Shown here one piece after another: positions 23,821-30,275 of a stretch of DNA of 30,275 nucleotides; the first letter of the stretch is position 1, and each line of letters starts with the position of its first letter. The DNA is taken from assembly GCA_045046905.1 (NCBI GenBank), contig JASFYU010000115.1, forward strand, positions 1 through 30,275, read 5' to 3'. The DNA is from JASFYU01 sp045046905 (lineage in GTDB: Bacteria > Bacteroidota > Bacteroidia > Flavobacteriales > Flavobacteriaceae). A program made the position numbers and the translations under genes. The notes beneath the pieces were generated by a model. That model saw only the letters and a list, made by a program, of their open reading frames with translations, was not told where the DNA came from and made no database searches.

Positions 23821-26232
23821 ATGAAAGTATCTTCTAAAACAAGTAGCGACATTTCTTTTGATGATTTTAAAGTACAGATCATTCATGATTATGAAATAGC
23901 CGTCTTGAGTAGAACCTGTAGTATTCTGGGCAGAAAGGAAGTGCTTACCGGAAAGGCAAAGTTTGGAATTTTTGGAGATGGTAAGGAATTACCCCAACTG
24001 GCCATGGCACATTCTTTTAGAGACGGAGATTTTAGAAGTGGCTATTATCGAGACCAAACCTTTATGATGGCTTTGGAGCTGCTATCGCCAAAAGAATTTT
24101 TTCACGGTCTTTATGCTACCACCGATATAGAGAAAGAACCCATGAGTGCTGGCAGGCAAATGGGAGGACATTTCCTCACCTACAGCCTAAATGAAGATGG
24201 AAGTTGGAAAGATCTTACGAAACAAAAAAATACCAGTCCCGATATCTCTTGTACGGCAGGGCAGATGCCTAGGTTACTTGGACTAGCACAGGCTTCAAAG
24301 ATATACAGGAACGTAAAAGGAATAGATACCACAAACTTTTCCAATAACGGAGATGAAGTCGCATGGGGTACCATTGGAAATGCAAGTACCAGTGAAGGTT
24401 TGTTTTTAGAGACCATCAACGCGGGCGGTGTTCTACAAGTTCCTATGGTCATCAGTATATGGGATGATGAATATGGTATTTCGGTACCAGCAAAGTACCA
24501 TACTACAAAAGAAGATATTTCAAAAATACTTAGCGGGTTTCAACGCGATGAAAGCCAGAAAGGTTATGAACTTATAAAAGTAAAAGGTTGGGATTATACG
24601 GCTCTCATGCATGCCTATGAAAATGCCTCTGATATTGCCCGTGAAGAACATGTTCCTGTTATTATTCATGTTGTCGAACTTACGCAGCCACAGGGCCATT
24701 CGACCTCAGGGTCGCATGAAAGGTATAAGACCGAGGAGCGCTTGAATTGGGAAGAGGAAAATGATTGCAACAAACGTTTTAGGCAATGGATCATCGAGAC
24801 GGGCATTTCAACTGAGGTAGCATTGAACGAAATTGAGAAAAGAGTTGGCAAAAAGGTTCGTACGGCAAAAAAAGAGGCTTGGTCAGAGTATTTGAACTCG
24901 CACAAGAAAATGAAAAAAGAGCTGGTTCGATTGTTAGACAATGTCGCCGACAAAAGCCAGAATAGAAACTTTATTGTAAAGGAGAAAAATGACCTTATCG
25001 CCCTTGAAGAACCCCTGAAAAAAGATTTATCGGTGAGCTCAAGAAAGGTATTGAGATACCTTTTAGGAGAGGAAAGCCCTGAAAAAACGGCATTGATACT
25101 TTGGATAAATCGGTTTATGCTTGATATGCAGCCCATATTTAGTTCTGACCTATACAATGAATCACCTAACAATGCCACTAGTGTATCGCCTATTAAACCA
25201 ACCTATGATCCGAATCCTAAAAGTGTGGATGGTAGAATGATCCTGAGAGATAATTTTGACAAAATATTTGAAAGGTATCCTGAAGTATTGATTTTCGGCG
25301 AGGATAGTGGCAAGATAGGTGATGTGAACCAGGGGCTTGAGGGGCTTCAAAAGAAATATGGTGAGCTGAGGGTGGCCGACACAGGTATTCGAGAAGCGAC
25401 GATTATCGGCCAAGGATTAGGAATGGCGCTGAGAGGGCTTAGACCCATAGCTGAAATACAATACTTGGATTATATTTTTTACACCATGACGACCCTGACC
25501 GATGATTTGGCCACATTGCGGTACCGAACACTTGCAAAACAAAAGGCACCGCTTATTGTCAGGACAAGGGGGCATCGTTTGGAAGGTATTTGGCACTCTG
25601 GTTCACCTATGGGCGGATTGATACACTTGTTACGAGGCATGTACATTCTTAGCCCCCGTAATATGACTCAGGCAGCTGGCTTTTACAATACGCTATTAAA
25701 AAGTGATGAACCAGCATTGGTTATCGAGAGCCTGAACGGGTATCGCCTAAAGGAACCTAGACCCAATAACCTAGGAGAGCTTTGTACCCCAATTGGTGTT
25801 GTTGAAACCATGTTGCTCGGTCATGATATTACCTTAGTTTCTTATGGCTCTACATTGCGAATAGTAGTTACTGTAGCCAAAGAACTTAAGGAGGTAGGAA
25901 TCGATGTGGAAGTAATCGATGCCCAAACCTTATTGCCTTTTGATATTGCACATGACACCCTAAAAAGTATTCGAAAAACCAATCGTTTACTGATTGTCGA
26001 CGAGGATGTTCCAGGGGGGTGTTCAGCGTATTTAATGCATGAAATTGTAGAAAAACAGGGTGCCTATAAATATTTGGACAGCGCGCCACAAACACTTACT
26101 GCAAAAGCACATAGACCTGCTTATGGTACTGATGGCGATTATTTTTCAAAGCCCAATGCCGAAGACATTTTTGAACGGGTATATGCCATCATGCACGAGG
26201 CGAACCCTAAAGATTATCCTGAATTGAAATAA
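23821..26232 (+). CDS. thiamine-dependent 2-oxoacid dehydrogenase E1, fused alpha and beta subunits
   Basis: 803 residues from the ATG at 23821, which begins MKVSSKTSSDISFDDF. The first half is an E1-alpha domain (FGDGKELPQLAMAHSFRDGD, YYRDQTFMMAL, and WDDEYGISVPAKY near the TPP site). The second half, from about residue 470, is E1-beta (EVLIFGEDSGKIGDVNQGL, IAEIQYLDYIF, GVVETMLLGHDITLVSYGST, DAQTLLPFD). Such fusions in Flavobacteriaceae are usually annotated as branched-chain 2-oxoacid or pyruvate dehydrogenase E1, decarboxylating the 2-oxoacid and acylating the E2 lipoyl group. The substrate is not determined. The magnesium/TPP motif GDG/GDA...SEG reads GNASTSEG (186-193), with Asn for the usual Asp. 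E2 and E3 are not in this window. The gene is convergent with holA. Confidence 0.9.
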   Translation: MKVSSKTSSDISFDDFKVQIIHDYEIAVLSRTCSILGRKEVLTGKAKFGIFGDGKELPQLAMAHSFRDGDFRSGYYRDQTFMMALELLSPKEFFHGLYATTDIEKEPMSAGRQMGGHFLTYSLNEDGSWKDLTKQKNTSPDISCTAGQMPRLLGLAQASKIYRNVKGIDTTNFSNNGDEVAWGTIGNASTSEGLFLETINAGGVLQVPMVISIWDDEYGISVPAKYHTTKEDISKILSGFQRDESQKGYELIKVKGWDYTALMHAYENASDIAREEHVPVIIHVVELTQPQGHSTSGSHERYKTEERLNWEEENDCNKRFRQWIIETGISTEVALNEIEKRVGKKVRTAKKEAWSEYLNSHKKMKKELVRLLDNVADKSQNRNFIVKEKNDLIALEEPLKKDLSVSSRKVLRYLLGEESPEKTALILWINRFMLDMQPIFSSDLYNESPNNATSVSPIKPTYDPNPKSVDGRMILRDNFDKIFERYPEVLIFGEDSGKIGDVNQGLEGLQKKYGELRVADTGIREATIIGQGLGMALRGLRPIAEIQYLDYIFYTMTTLTDDLATLRYRTLAKQKAPLIVRTRGHRLEGIWHSGSPMGGLIHLLRGMYILSPRNMTQAAGFYNTLLKSDEPALVIESLNGYRLKEPRPNNLGELCTPIGVVETMLLGHDITLVSYGSTLRIVVTVAKELKEVGIDVEVIDAQTLLPFDIAHDTLKSIRKTNRLLIVDEDVPGGCSAYLMHEIVEKQGAYKYLDSAPQTLTAKAHRPAYGTDGDYFSKPNAEDIFERVYAIMHEANPKDYPELK

Positions 26233-26297
26233 ATACTCTTATCTATTGCCATTCTCCTATAGGGCCCGAGAAAATGTAGTTTGGATAAAAAATAATT

Positions 26298-27299
26298 TCA
26301 GATAATCTTCACTAAAAGCTCTTTGAGCAAGTCTGATTGCGAAGCTCCTTGGGATCCTACTCCTTTTCCTTTTAGATCCAGGTCACGTAAATGTGAAATA
26401 ATTTGACTGACCTTTCTCATTGGAAAATTTTTTGCCGCGGTTTGAAATTCTCCAACGAAATACGGATTTATTCTAAGTGCGCCAGCTACATTTTTTGGTG
26501 AATGGTCAGTAAGACCATGGTACTGCAATAATTGCGTAAAAAATGAATGTAACAAGGTAATCGTAAGAACAAAGGGATTATCTCTGGGGTTCTGCGCAAA
26601 ATAATGTATGATTTTGGTCGCTTTTAGCATATTCTTTTCCCCTATCGCCTTTTTTAATTCAAAATTGTTATAGTCTTTACTAATACCTATATGTTCTTCA
26701 ATATCCTGAGGAGTTATTTCCGATTCTTTAGGCAACACCAAGGTCAATTTCTTCAACTCATTGTTTATTTTACTAAGATTAGTACCTAAAAATTCTACAA
26801 GTAAAATTGTTGCCTTATGCGAAATACTATAACTTTTCGAGTGAAGAGTCTTTCGGATCCAATCGGCAACCTGATTTTCATATAACTTCTTGCCTTCGAA
26901 CAGCGTCCCCTTTGCAAGAATTGATTTGTACAACTTCTTGCGCTTGTCTAACTTTTTGTACTTATAACATATGACCAATACCGTAGTTGTTTGTATATTA
27001 TCGACATAGGCCGTCAATTGTTCTATACTGCGAGATAAATGTTGGGCCTCCTTGACTATGATTACTTGCCGATCGGCCATCATAGGATAGCGTTTAGCAT
27101 TTCCGATGATATCATCAATAGTCACCTCTTTTCCGTAAAGTACCATTTGGTTGAATCCCCGTTCCTCTTCAGTGAGTACATTTTCCGCTATATATTCGGC
27201 AATCTTATCAATATAATAGACCTCCTCTCCATGAAGAAAATAAATAGGTTTTATATTTCCGTTTCGGATATCGCCAACGATTTGCTTTACTTCATCCAT
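26298..27299 (-). CDS. holA: DNA polymerase III subunit delta
   Basis: 333 residues, the usual size. HolA opens the beta sliding clamp as part of the clamp-loader complex. The N-terminus IKPIYFLHGEEVYYIDKIAE is the delta-subunit pseudo-Walker region (G-x-E), followed by RYPMMADRQVIIVKEAQ, a typical delta motif. The C-terminal domain has TNLSKINNELKKL and an ending rich in helices (QSDLLKELL). Delta lacks ATPase residues, as expected. The gene is divergent from the small nuclease gene, with only 26 bases between start codons, so the two promoters must overlap. Confidence 0.92.
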   Translation of the reverse strand: MDEVKQIVGDIRNGNIKPIYFLHGEEVYYIDKIAEYIAENVLTEEERGFNQMVLYGKEVTIDDIIGNAKRYPMMADRQVIIVKEAQHLSRSIEQLTAYVDNIQTTTVLVICYKYKKLDKRKKLYKSILAKGTLFEGKKLYENQVADWIRKTLHSKSYSISHKATILLVEFLGTNLSKINNELKKLTLVLPKESEITPQDIEEHIGISKDYNNFELKKAIGEKNMLKATKIIHYFAQNPRDNPFVLTITLLHSFFTQLLQYHGLTDHSPKNVAGALRINPYFVGEFQTAAKNFPMRKVSQIISHLRDLDLKGKGVGSQGASQSDLLKELLVKII

Positions 27300-27325
27300 C
27301 CAAAAAAAATCATCAATTTTGTGCT

Positions 27326-27772
27326 ATGCGATCATTAAATTATCCTGCTTATAGCTTTCGTTTCAAAAATAGCGAAAATAAAGTCCTTATTTTTGATGAT
27401 ATCCGGAAAAAATTTGTGGTATTGCAACCTGAGGAGTGGGTTCGTCAACATACCGTTCAGTACTTGATATTGGATAAAAAATACCCAAAGAGTCTGATTA
27501 ATGTCGAAAAACAGCTTACTATAAACCAACTTAAAAAAAGATACGATATCGTGGTTTTCAATTCAGATGGCAGTATTCATATTCTGATTGAATGTAAATC
27601 TCCTGAAATCACTATCTCGCAAAATACTTTTGATCAAATTGCCCGTTATAATATGCAATTGAAAGCCGACTATTTAATGGTGACCAATGGTTTGGACCAT
27701 TTTTATTGTAAAATGGATTTCGACAAGGAAAAGTATACCTTTATGAGGCATATTCCCGATTTTAGCCGTTAA
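27326..27772 (+). CDS. stand-alone HsdR N-terminal-like PD-(D/E)XK nuclease domain protein
   Basis: 148 residues. The sequence YDIVVFNSDGSIHILIECKS has the PD-(D/E)XK nuclease signature: D74, then E89-x-K91 after a short strand. IFDDIRKKFVVLQPEEWVRQ upstream and YLMVTNGLDHFYCKMD downstream fit the type I restriction enzyme R-protein N-terminal domain (HSDR_N_2 type). There is no helicase part and no HsdM/HsdS gene nearby, so it is not a restriction system. Homologues next to holA are common in Bacteroidota, and a DNA-processing role is an inference. The start ATG at 27326 is kept. The stop is only 12 bases before the glycosyltransferase start, so the two are likely one transcript. Confidence 0.8.
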   Translation: MRSLNYPAYSFRFKNSENKVLIFDDIRKKFVVLQPEEWVRQHTVQYLILDKKYPKSLINVEKQLTINQLKKRYDIVVFNSDGSIHILIECKSPEITISQNTFDQIARYNMQLKADYLMVTNGLDHFYCKMDFDKEKYTFMRHIPDFSR

Positions 27773-27784
27773 TTTGCTACCGTT

Positions 27785-28786
27785 TTGAAAATAGCTATCG
27801 TCATACTTAATTGGAACGGGGAGGTACTGCTTGAAAGATACCTGCCATCAGTTGTCCTATACTCCGAAGGAGCCGACATTTATGTGGTCGACAATGCGTC
27901 TACTGATGATTCGGTCGCCTATGTTTCTTCCAATTTCCCTACTATAAGAATCATACAGAACGCTGTAAACGGTGGTTTTGCAAAGGGCTACAATGACGCT
28001 TTGAAGTATGTAGAAGCCGATATTTTCTGTTTGCTAAATTCTGATATAGAAGTTACCAAAGACTGGTTGAAACCTGTGGTCAGTATTTTTAGGGATCACC
28101 CCACGGCTACTATTGTACAGCCGAAAATATTGGATTTATTGCGAAAAGACCATTTTGAATACGCTGGTGCCGCAGGAGGGTTTATCGACCAATTGGGGTA
28201 TCCGTTTTGCCGTGGTCGTATTTTTCAAGCTCTCGAGAAAGACGAGGGTCAATATGATGATGTTCATGAAATATTTTGGGCTACTGGGGCCTGTATGTTT
28301 ATCAAGAGTGAAATTTTTAAAAGTTTAGGTGGCTTTGATGAAGACTATTTTGCACATCAAGAAGAAGTTGACCTATGTTGGCGTGCAAAAAATGCGGGCT
28401 ACAAAATATTGTATGTAGGAACCTCACATGTATATCACTTGGGAGGCTCTACCCTAAATAATATGAATCCGAAGAAGACCTACCTGAACTTTAGGAACTC
28501 TTTGTTTTCGATTACCAAAAATCTACCTAGGAGAAAGGCCTTTCTGATTATACTGATGCGCTTAATCTTAGATGGAATAGCTGCTATACGATTTATTTTT
28601 CAATTTAAATTTAATCATTGCCTGGCTATTTTACATGCTCATTTCAGTTTCTATTGGCAATTTCGAAAAATGTATAAGAAAAGAGAAAAAACTAATTTTA
28701 TAGTAAAATACTATGCTACAAAATCCATCGTATGGTCTCATTTCGTATATCATATAAAGAAATTTAACATTTTAGTAAAAGATTAA
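27785..28786 (+). CDS. family 2 glycosyltransferase, rhamnosyltransferase-like, with TTG start
   Basis: 333 residues beginning KIAIVILNWNG, the GT2/GT-A opening. It has the nucleotide-sugar motif VVDNASTDDS, then NGGFAKGYNDAL, and LLNSDIEVTKDW containing the DxD-equivalent acidic pair. The acceptor/catalytic region reads FDEDYFAHQEEVDLCWRA, followed by HVYHLGGSTL, which is typical of WbbL-like rhamnosyltransferases. The C-terminal part has a possible membrane-associated stretch. It would add a sugar to a lipid- or polysaccharide-linked acceptor on the cytoplasmic side; the sugar is not known. No ATG fits: the in-frame TTG at 27785 directly precedes the conserved KIAIVILNWNG and is taken as start. 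Confidence 0.88.
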   Translation: MKIAIVILNWNGEVLLERYLPSVVLYSEGADIYVVDNASTDDSVAYVSSNFPTIRIIQNAVNGGFAKGYNDALKYVEADIFCLLNSDIEVTKDWLKPVVSIFRDHPTATIVQPKILDLLRKDHFEYAGAAGGFIDQLGYPFCRGRIFQALEKDEGQYDDVHEIFWATGACMFIKSEIFKSLGGFDEDYFAHQEEVDLCWRAKNAGYKILYVGTSHVYHLGGSTLNNMNPKKTYLNFRNSLFSITKNLPRRKAFLIILMRLILDGIAAIRFIFQFKFNHCLAILHAHFSFYWQFRKMYKKREKTNFIVKYYATKSIVWSHFVYHIKKFNILVKD

Positions 28787-28885
28787 CTAATTTAGATGAA
28801 TCAAAGTATGGAGTTTCTATAGTTTTACTGTTGAATTGTATTAATTTCGTACAAATAATAAATTATTAAATACCAGATTATTATT

Positions 28886-29740
28886 ATGAAAAAAATTATT
28901 TTAGGAGTCTTAGGGGTTACCCTATTATTATCTTCCTGTGTATCACAAAAGAAATATGCCGATTTGGAATCCAAAGCGAAAGAAGCTCAGGACCTATTAA
29001 ATTCGGCAACGGTTAAACTGAACGACTGTCTTGAGGAAAAAGAAACGGTTACTTTTCGAATGAACACCTTGGCTGATCAAAATGCTTTTCTTAAAGCCAA
29101 TAATCAAGTTTTAATTGACAACATGGGCAATTTGACTGAGTTATCGACCAAAGGTGCAGAGAATTTAGAAAAATCCTTGGAAAGCATTCAAGAAAAAGAT
29201 CTTACCATTAGAAAATTACATAATGCCATCACTAGAAGAGATTCAGTAAACCTGTCATTGGTACAAAGCCTTAAAGGTGTTTTAGGCGATTTGGATGATG
29301 AGGACATTCAGATTAGTGTAGAAAAAGGTGTTGTATTCGTATCTATTTCAGACAAGCTATTGTTTAGAAGTGGAAGCTACAATATAACCCGTCGTGCCAA
29401 AGAAGTTTTGGGTAAGGTCGCCAAAGTGGTGAATAACAAACCTGATTTCGAATTTATGGTAGAAGGTCATACCGATGACGTACCATACACAAAAGGTGGA
29501 GTACTTATCGATAACTGGGATTTAAGTGTTAAACGTGCTACTGCGGTTGTTCGCATATTGCAAAACGACTATGGTGTTGATCCCAAGCGTATGACAGCAG
29601 CGGGTAGAGCTCAGTATGTTCCTCTATCTTCGACTGAAAAATCAAAAAATAGAAGAACACGAATCGTAGTTCTTCCAAAAATTGATCAATTCTATAGTAT
29701 GATTGAAGAGGGTATGAAAGATCCTGCGATTAACAACTAA
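28886..29740 (+). CDS. OmpA/MotB-family peptidoglycan-associated lipoprotein with coiled-coil linker
   Basis: 284 residues. The lipobox LLLSSC gives C18 as the lipidated residue. Residues about 22-125 are charged and heptad-rich (KYADLESKAKEAQDLLNSAT, LEKSLESIQEKDLTIRKLHN), probably a coiled coil spanning the periplasm. The C-terminal OmpA domain (about 155-270) contains the peptidoglycan-binding pattern VEGHTDDVPY, NWDLSVKRATAVVRIL, MTAAGRAQY and SKNRRTRIVVLP. It should tether the outer membrane to peptidoglycan. The gene stands alone with its own terminator and is 99 bases from the glycosyltransferase. I see no clean -7 element; TAATTTCG about 40 bases upstream is one mismatch away. Confidence 0.92.
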   Translation: MKKIILGVLGVTLLLSSCVSQKKYADLESKAKEAQDLLNSATVKLNDCLEEKETVTFRMNTLADQNAFLKANNQVLIDNMGNLTELSTKGAENLEKSLESIQEKDLTIRKLHNAITRRDSVNLSLVQSLKGVLGDLDDEDIQISVEKGVVFVSISDKLLFRSGSYNITRRAKEVLGKVAKVVNNKPDFEFMVEGHTDDVPYTKGGVLIDNWDLSVKRATAVVRILQNDYGVDPKRMTAAGRAQYVPLSSTEKSKNRRTRIVVLPKIDQFYSMIEEGMKDPAINN

Positions 29741-29758
29741 CTATTGTAATCATATAGC

Positions 29759-29791
29759 AAAACCGCAACTTATTCAAGTTGCGGTTTTTTT
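29759..29791 (+). terminator. intrinsic terminator of the OmpA-family gene
   Basis: Stem AACCGCAACTT / AAGTTGCGGTT (11 pairs, extended by flanking A-T pairs) with loop ATTC, followed by a T-tract. It lies 19 bases after the stop. Confidence 0.9.
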
Positions 29792-29852
29792 GTACGCTAT
29801 ATTCTTGTTGCATTTTATAGAACCTCAGCTTAAGAGGGTTGACCAATACCAT

Positions 29853-30013
29853 GGTTTTATTCTCACCAGTGGGTTTAACCTGCCTGTCGAAGGCAGGCCT
29901 GCCCGTAGTTCACTTAAATTCAAGCTTTCTTTGCCAAATAAATTACGACAACAAGGGTAAAGAACTCTCTTTTCATTAGGGTAGCTATCAAAGCCTCGCA
30001 GATCCCCGTCATA
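29853..30013. repeat. intergenic hairpin repeat, copy C
   Basis: The core TTCTCACCAGTGGGTTT is followed by AACCTGCCTGTCGAAGGCAGG, a hairpin. Its far half carries, in inverse orientation, the block AAAGAACTCTCTTTTC that occurs as GAAAAGAGAGTTCTTT in copy A. It is therefore a mosaic. A 64-residue minus-strand frame across it looks like repeat-derived noise. Confidence 0.7.
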
Positions 30014-30065
30014 GAACACTCCTTTAATAAGAGATTAAACCCAATTTATGGCCATCGCCTAGCGA

Positions 30066-30275
30066 TTAAAAAATATTTAAATCTCCCTTTCCTTCACGGA
30101 TTACTTCAGGCTCTCCCTGCGATAGATCTATGATAGTTGATGCTATGTTATCACCATAACCGCCATCGATGACTATATCGACAAGATTTTTCCATTTTTC
30201 GAAAATAAGTTCAGGGTCTGTAGTATATTCCAAAAGCTCATCTTCATCACGTATTGATGTAGAAACTATGGGGTT
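30066..30275 (-). CDS. YrdC/YciO/Sua5-family protein (L-threonylcarbamoyladenylate synthase-like), C-terminal part
   Basis: Only the last 69 codons are in the window; the gene continues past the right edge. Read on the minus strand, the fragment has NPIVSTSIRDEDELLEYTTD, then VDIVIDGGYG and EPEVIREGKGD before the stop at 30066-30068. This matches the C-terminal part of YciO/YrdC-type proteins, where the conserved PIVSTSA and DGG elements lie in the substrate pocket. The family makes threonylcarbamoyl-AMP for tRNA t6A37 modification; YciO-type members are weaker or of unclear role, and a fragment cannot tell them apart. A 325-base gap with a terminator and repeat copy C separates it from the OmpA-family gene. 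Confidence 0.8.
   Translation of the reverse strand, partial: NPIVSTSIRDEDELLEYTTDPELIFEKWKNLVDIVIDGGYGDNIASTIIDLSQGEPEVIREGKGDLNIF

Noticed and set aside
24666..25178. 170-residue frame antisense to the E1 dehydrogenase
   Set aside because: The opposite strand encodes a well-recognised enzyme through the whole stretch; the antisense product is Ser/Phe-rich with no motif.
27326..27772. Type I restriction-modification locus
   Set aside because: Only an HsdR N-terminal-like domain is present, with no helicase, methylase or specificity gene.
29825..30019. 64-residue minus-strand frame near the right edge
   Set aside because: It lies wholly within repeat copy C and has no fold-like features; other repeat copies do not keep the frame open.
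1..30275. tRNA, rRNA or riboswitch
   Set aside because: I found no cloverleaf, rRNA segment or recognisable riboswitch by eye; a covariance-model scan would be the decisive test.

Overview
This AT-rich window reads as a chromosomal segment of a marine-type Flavobacteriaceae bacterium (Bacteroidota). Four things support this. Several genes are preceded by the Bacteroidota -7 promoter element TAnnTTTG, and Shine-Dalgarno sites are weak or absent. Many lipoproteins and outer-membrane barrels are present. Several proteins have typical flavobacterial architectures: a TlpA protein with a DUF4369-like N-terminus, a fused E1 alpha/beta dehydrogenase, and a HolA/HsdR-N-like nuclease/glycosyltransferase cluster. 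Genus cannot be fixed from sequence reading alone. There is no prophage, insertion sequence, rRNA or tRNA that I can see. Most genes are core or housekeeping, and both edges cut through genes (a D-2-hydroxyglutarate-dehydrogenase-like flavoprotein on the left, a YrdC/YciO-family protein on the right).

Layout. 1-2503 (-): FAD/Fe-S oxidoreductase. 2679-4734 (+): small outer-membrane barrel and a thioredoxin-like lipoprotein, then a hairpin terminator shared with a convergent beta-propeller lipoprotein (4813-6453, -). 6603-8202: rhomboid protease and LpxL-like acyltransferase, transcribed divergently from a perfect palindrome that carries both -7 elements. 8373-11551: a di-iron hydroxylase of the sterol-desaturase superfamily, converging on a glmM-nuclease pair (-). 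11691-11866: a 22-unit 8-bp tandem array. 11919-14837 (+): ACP phosphodiesterase overlapping gamma-glutamyltransferase, then a GNAT acetyltransferase. 14957-17005: an S24-type self-cleaving repressor divergent from a TIGR03915-like putative DNA-metabolism protein, with an operator array between them. 17006-23467 (+): uvrA, a LOG-family hydrolase and a degenerate M1-peptidase/barrel fusion. 23821-26232 (+): fused 2-oxoacid dehydrogenase E1. 26298-28786: holA divergent from a PD-(D/E)XK nuclease and a glycosyltransferase. 28886-29740 (+): OmpA-family lipoprotein with a strong terminator.

The most interesting unit is 14957-19861. A LexA/CI-like repressor, apparently made from a leaderless or nearly leaderless mRNA, sits beside three GGA-N5-TCC operator-like sites that overlap its own promoter and the promoter of a TIGR03915-like gene, with uvrA next downstream. 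This looks like a small DNA-damage-responsive switch outside classical LexA control. It is an inference from sequence layout. Other notable points are a mosaic family of intergenic hairpin repeats (five members), the tandem octamer array, and a pseudo-peptidase that lacks its zinc-binding HEXXH motif.
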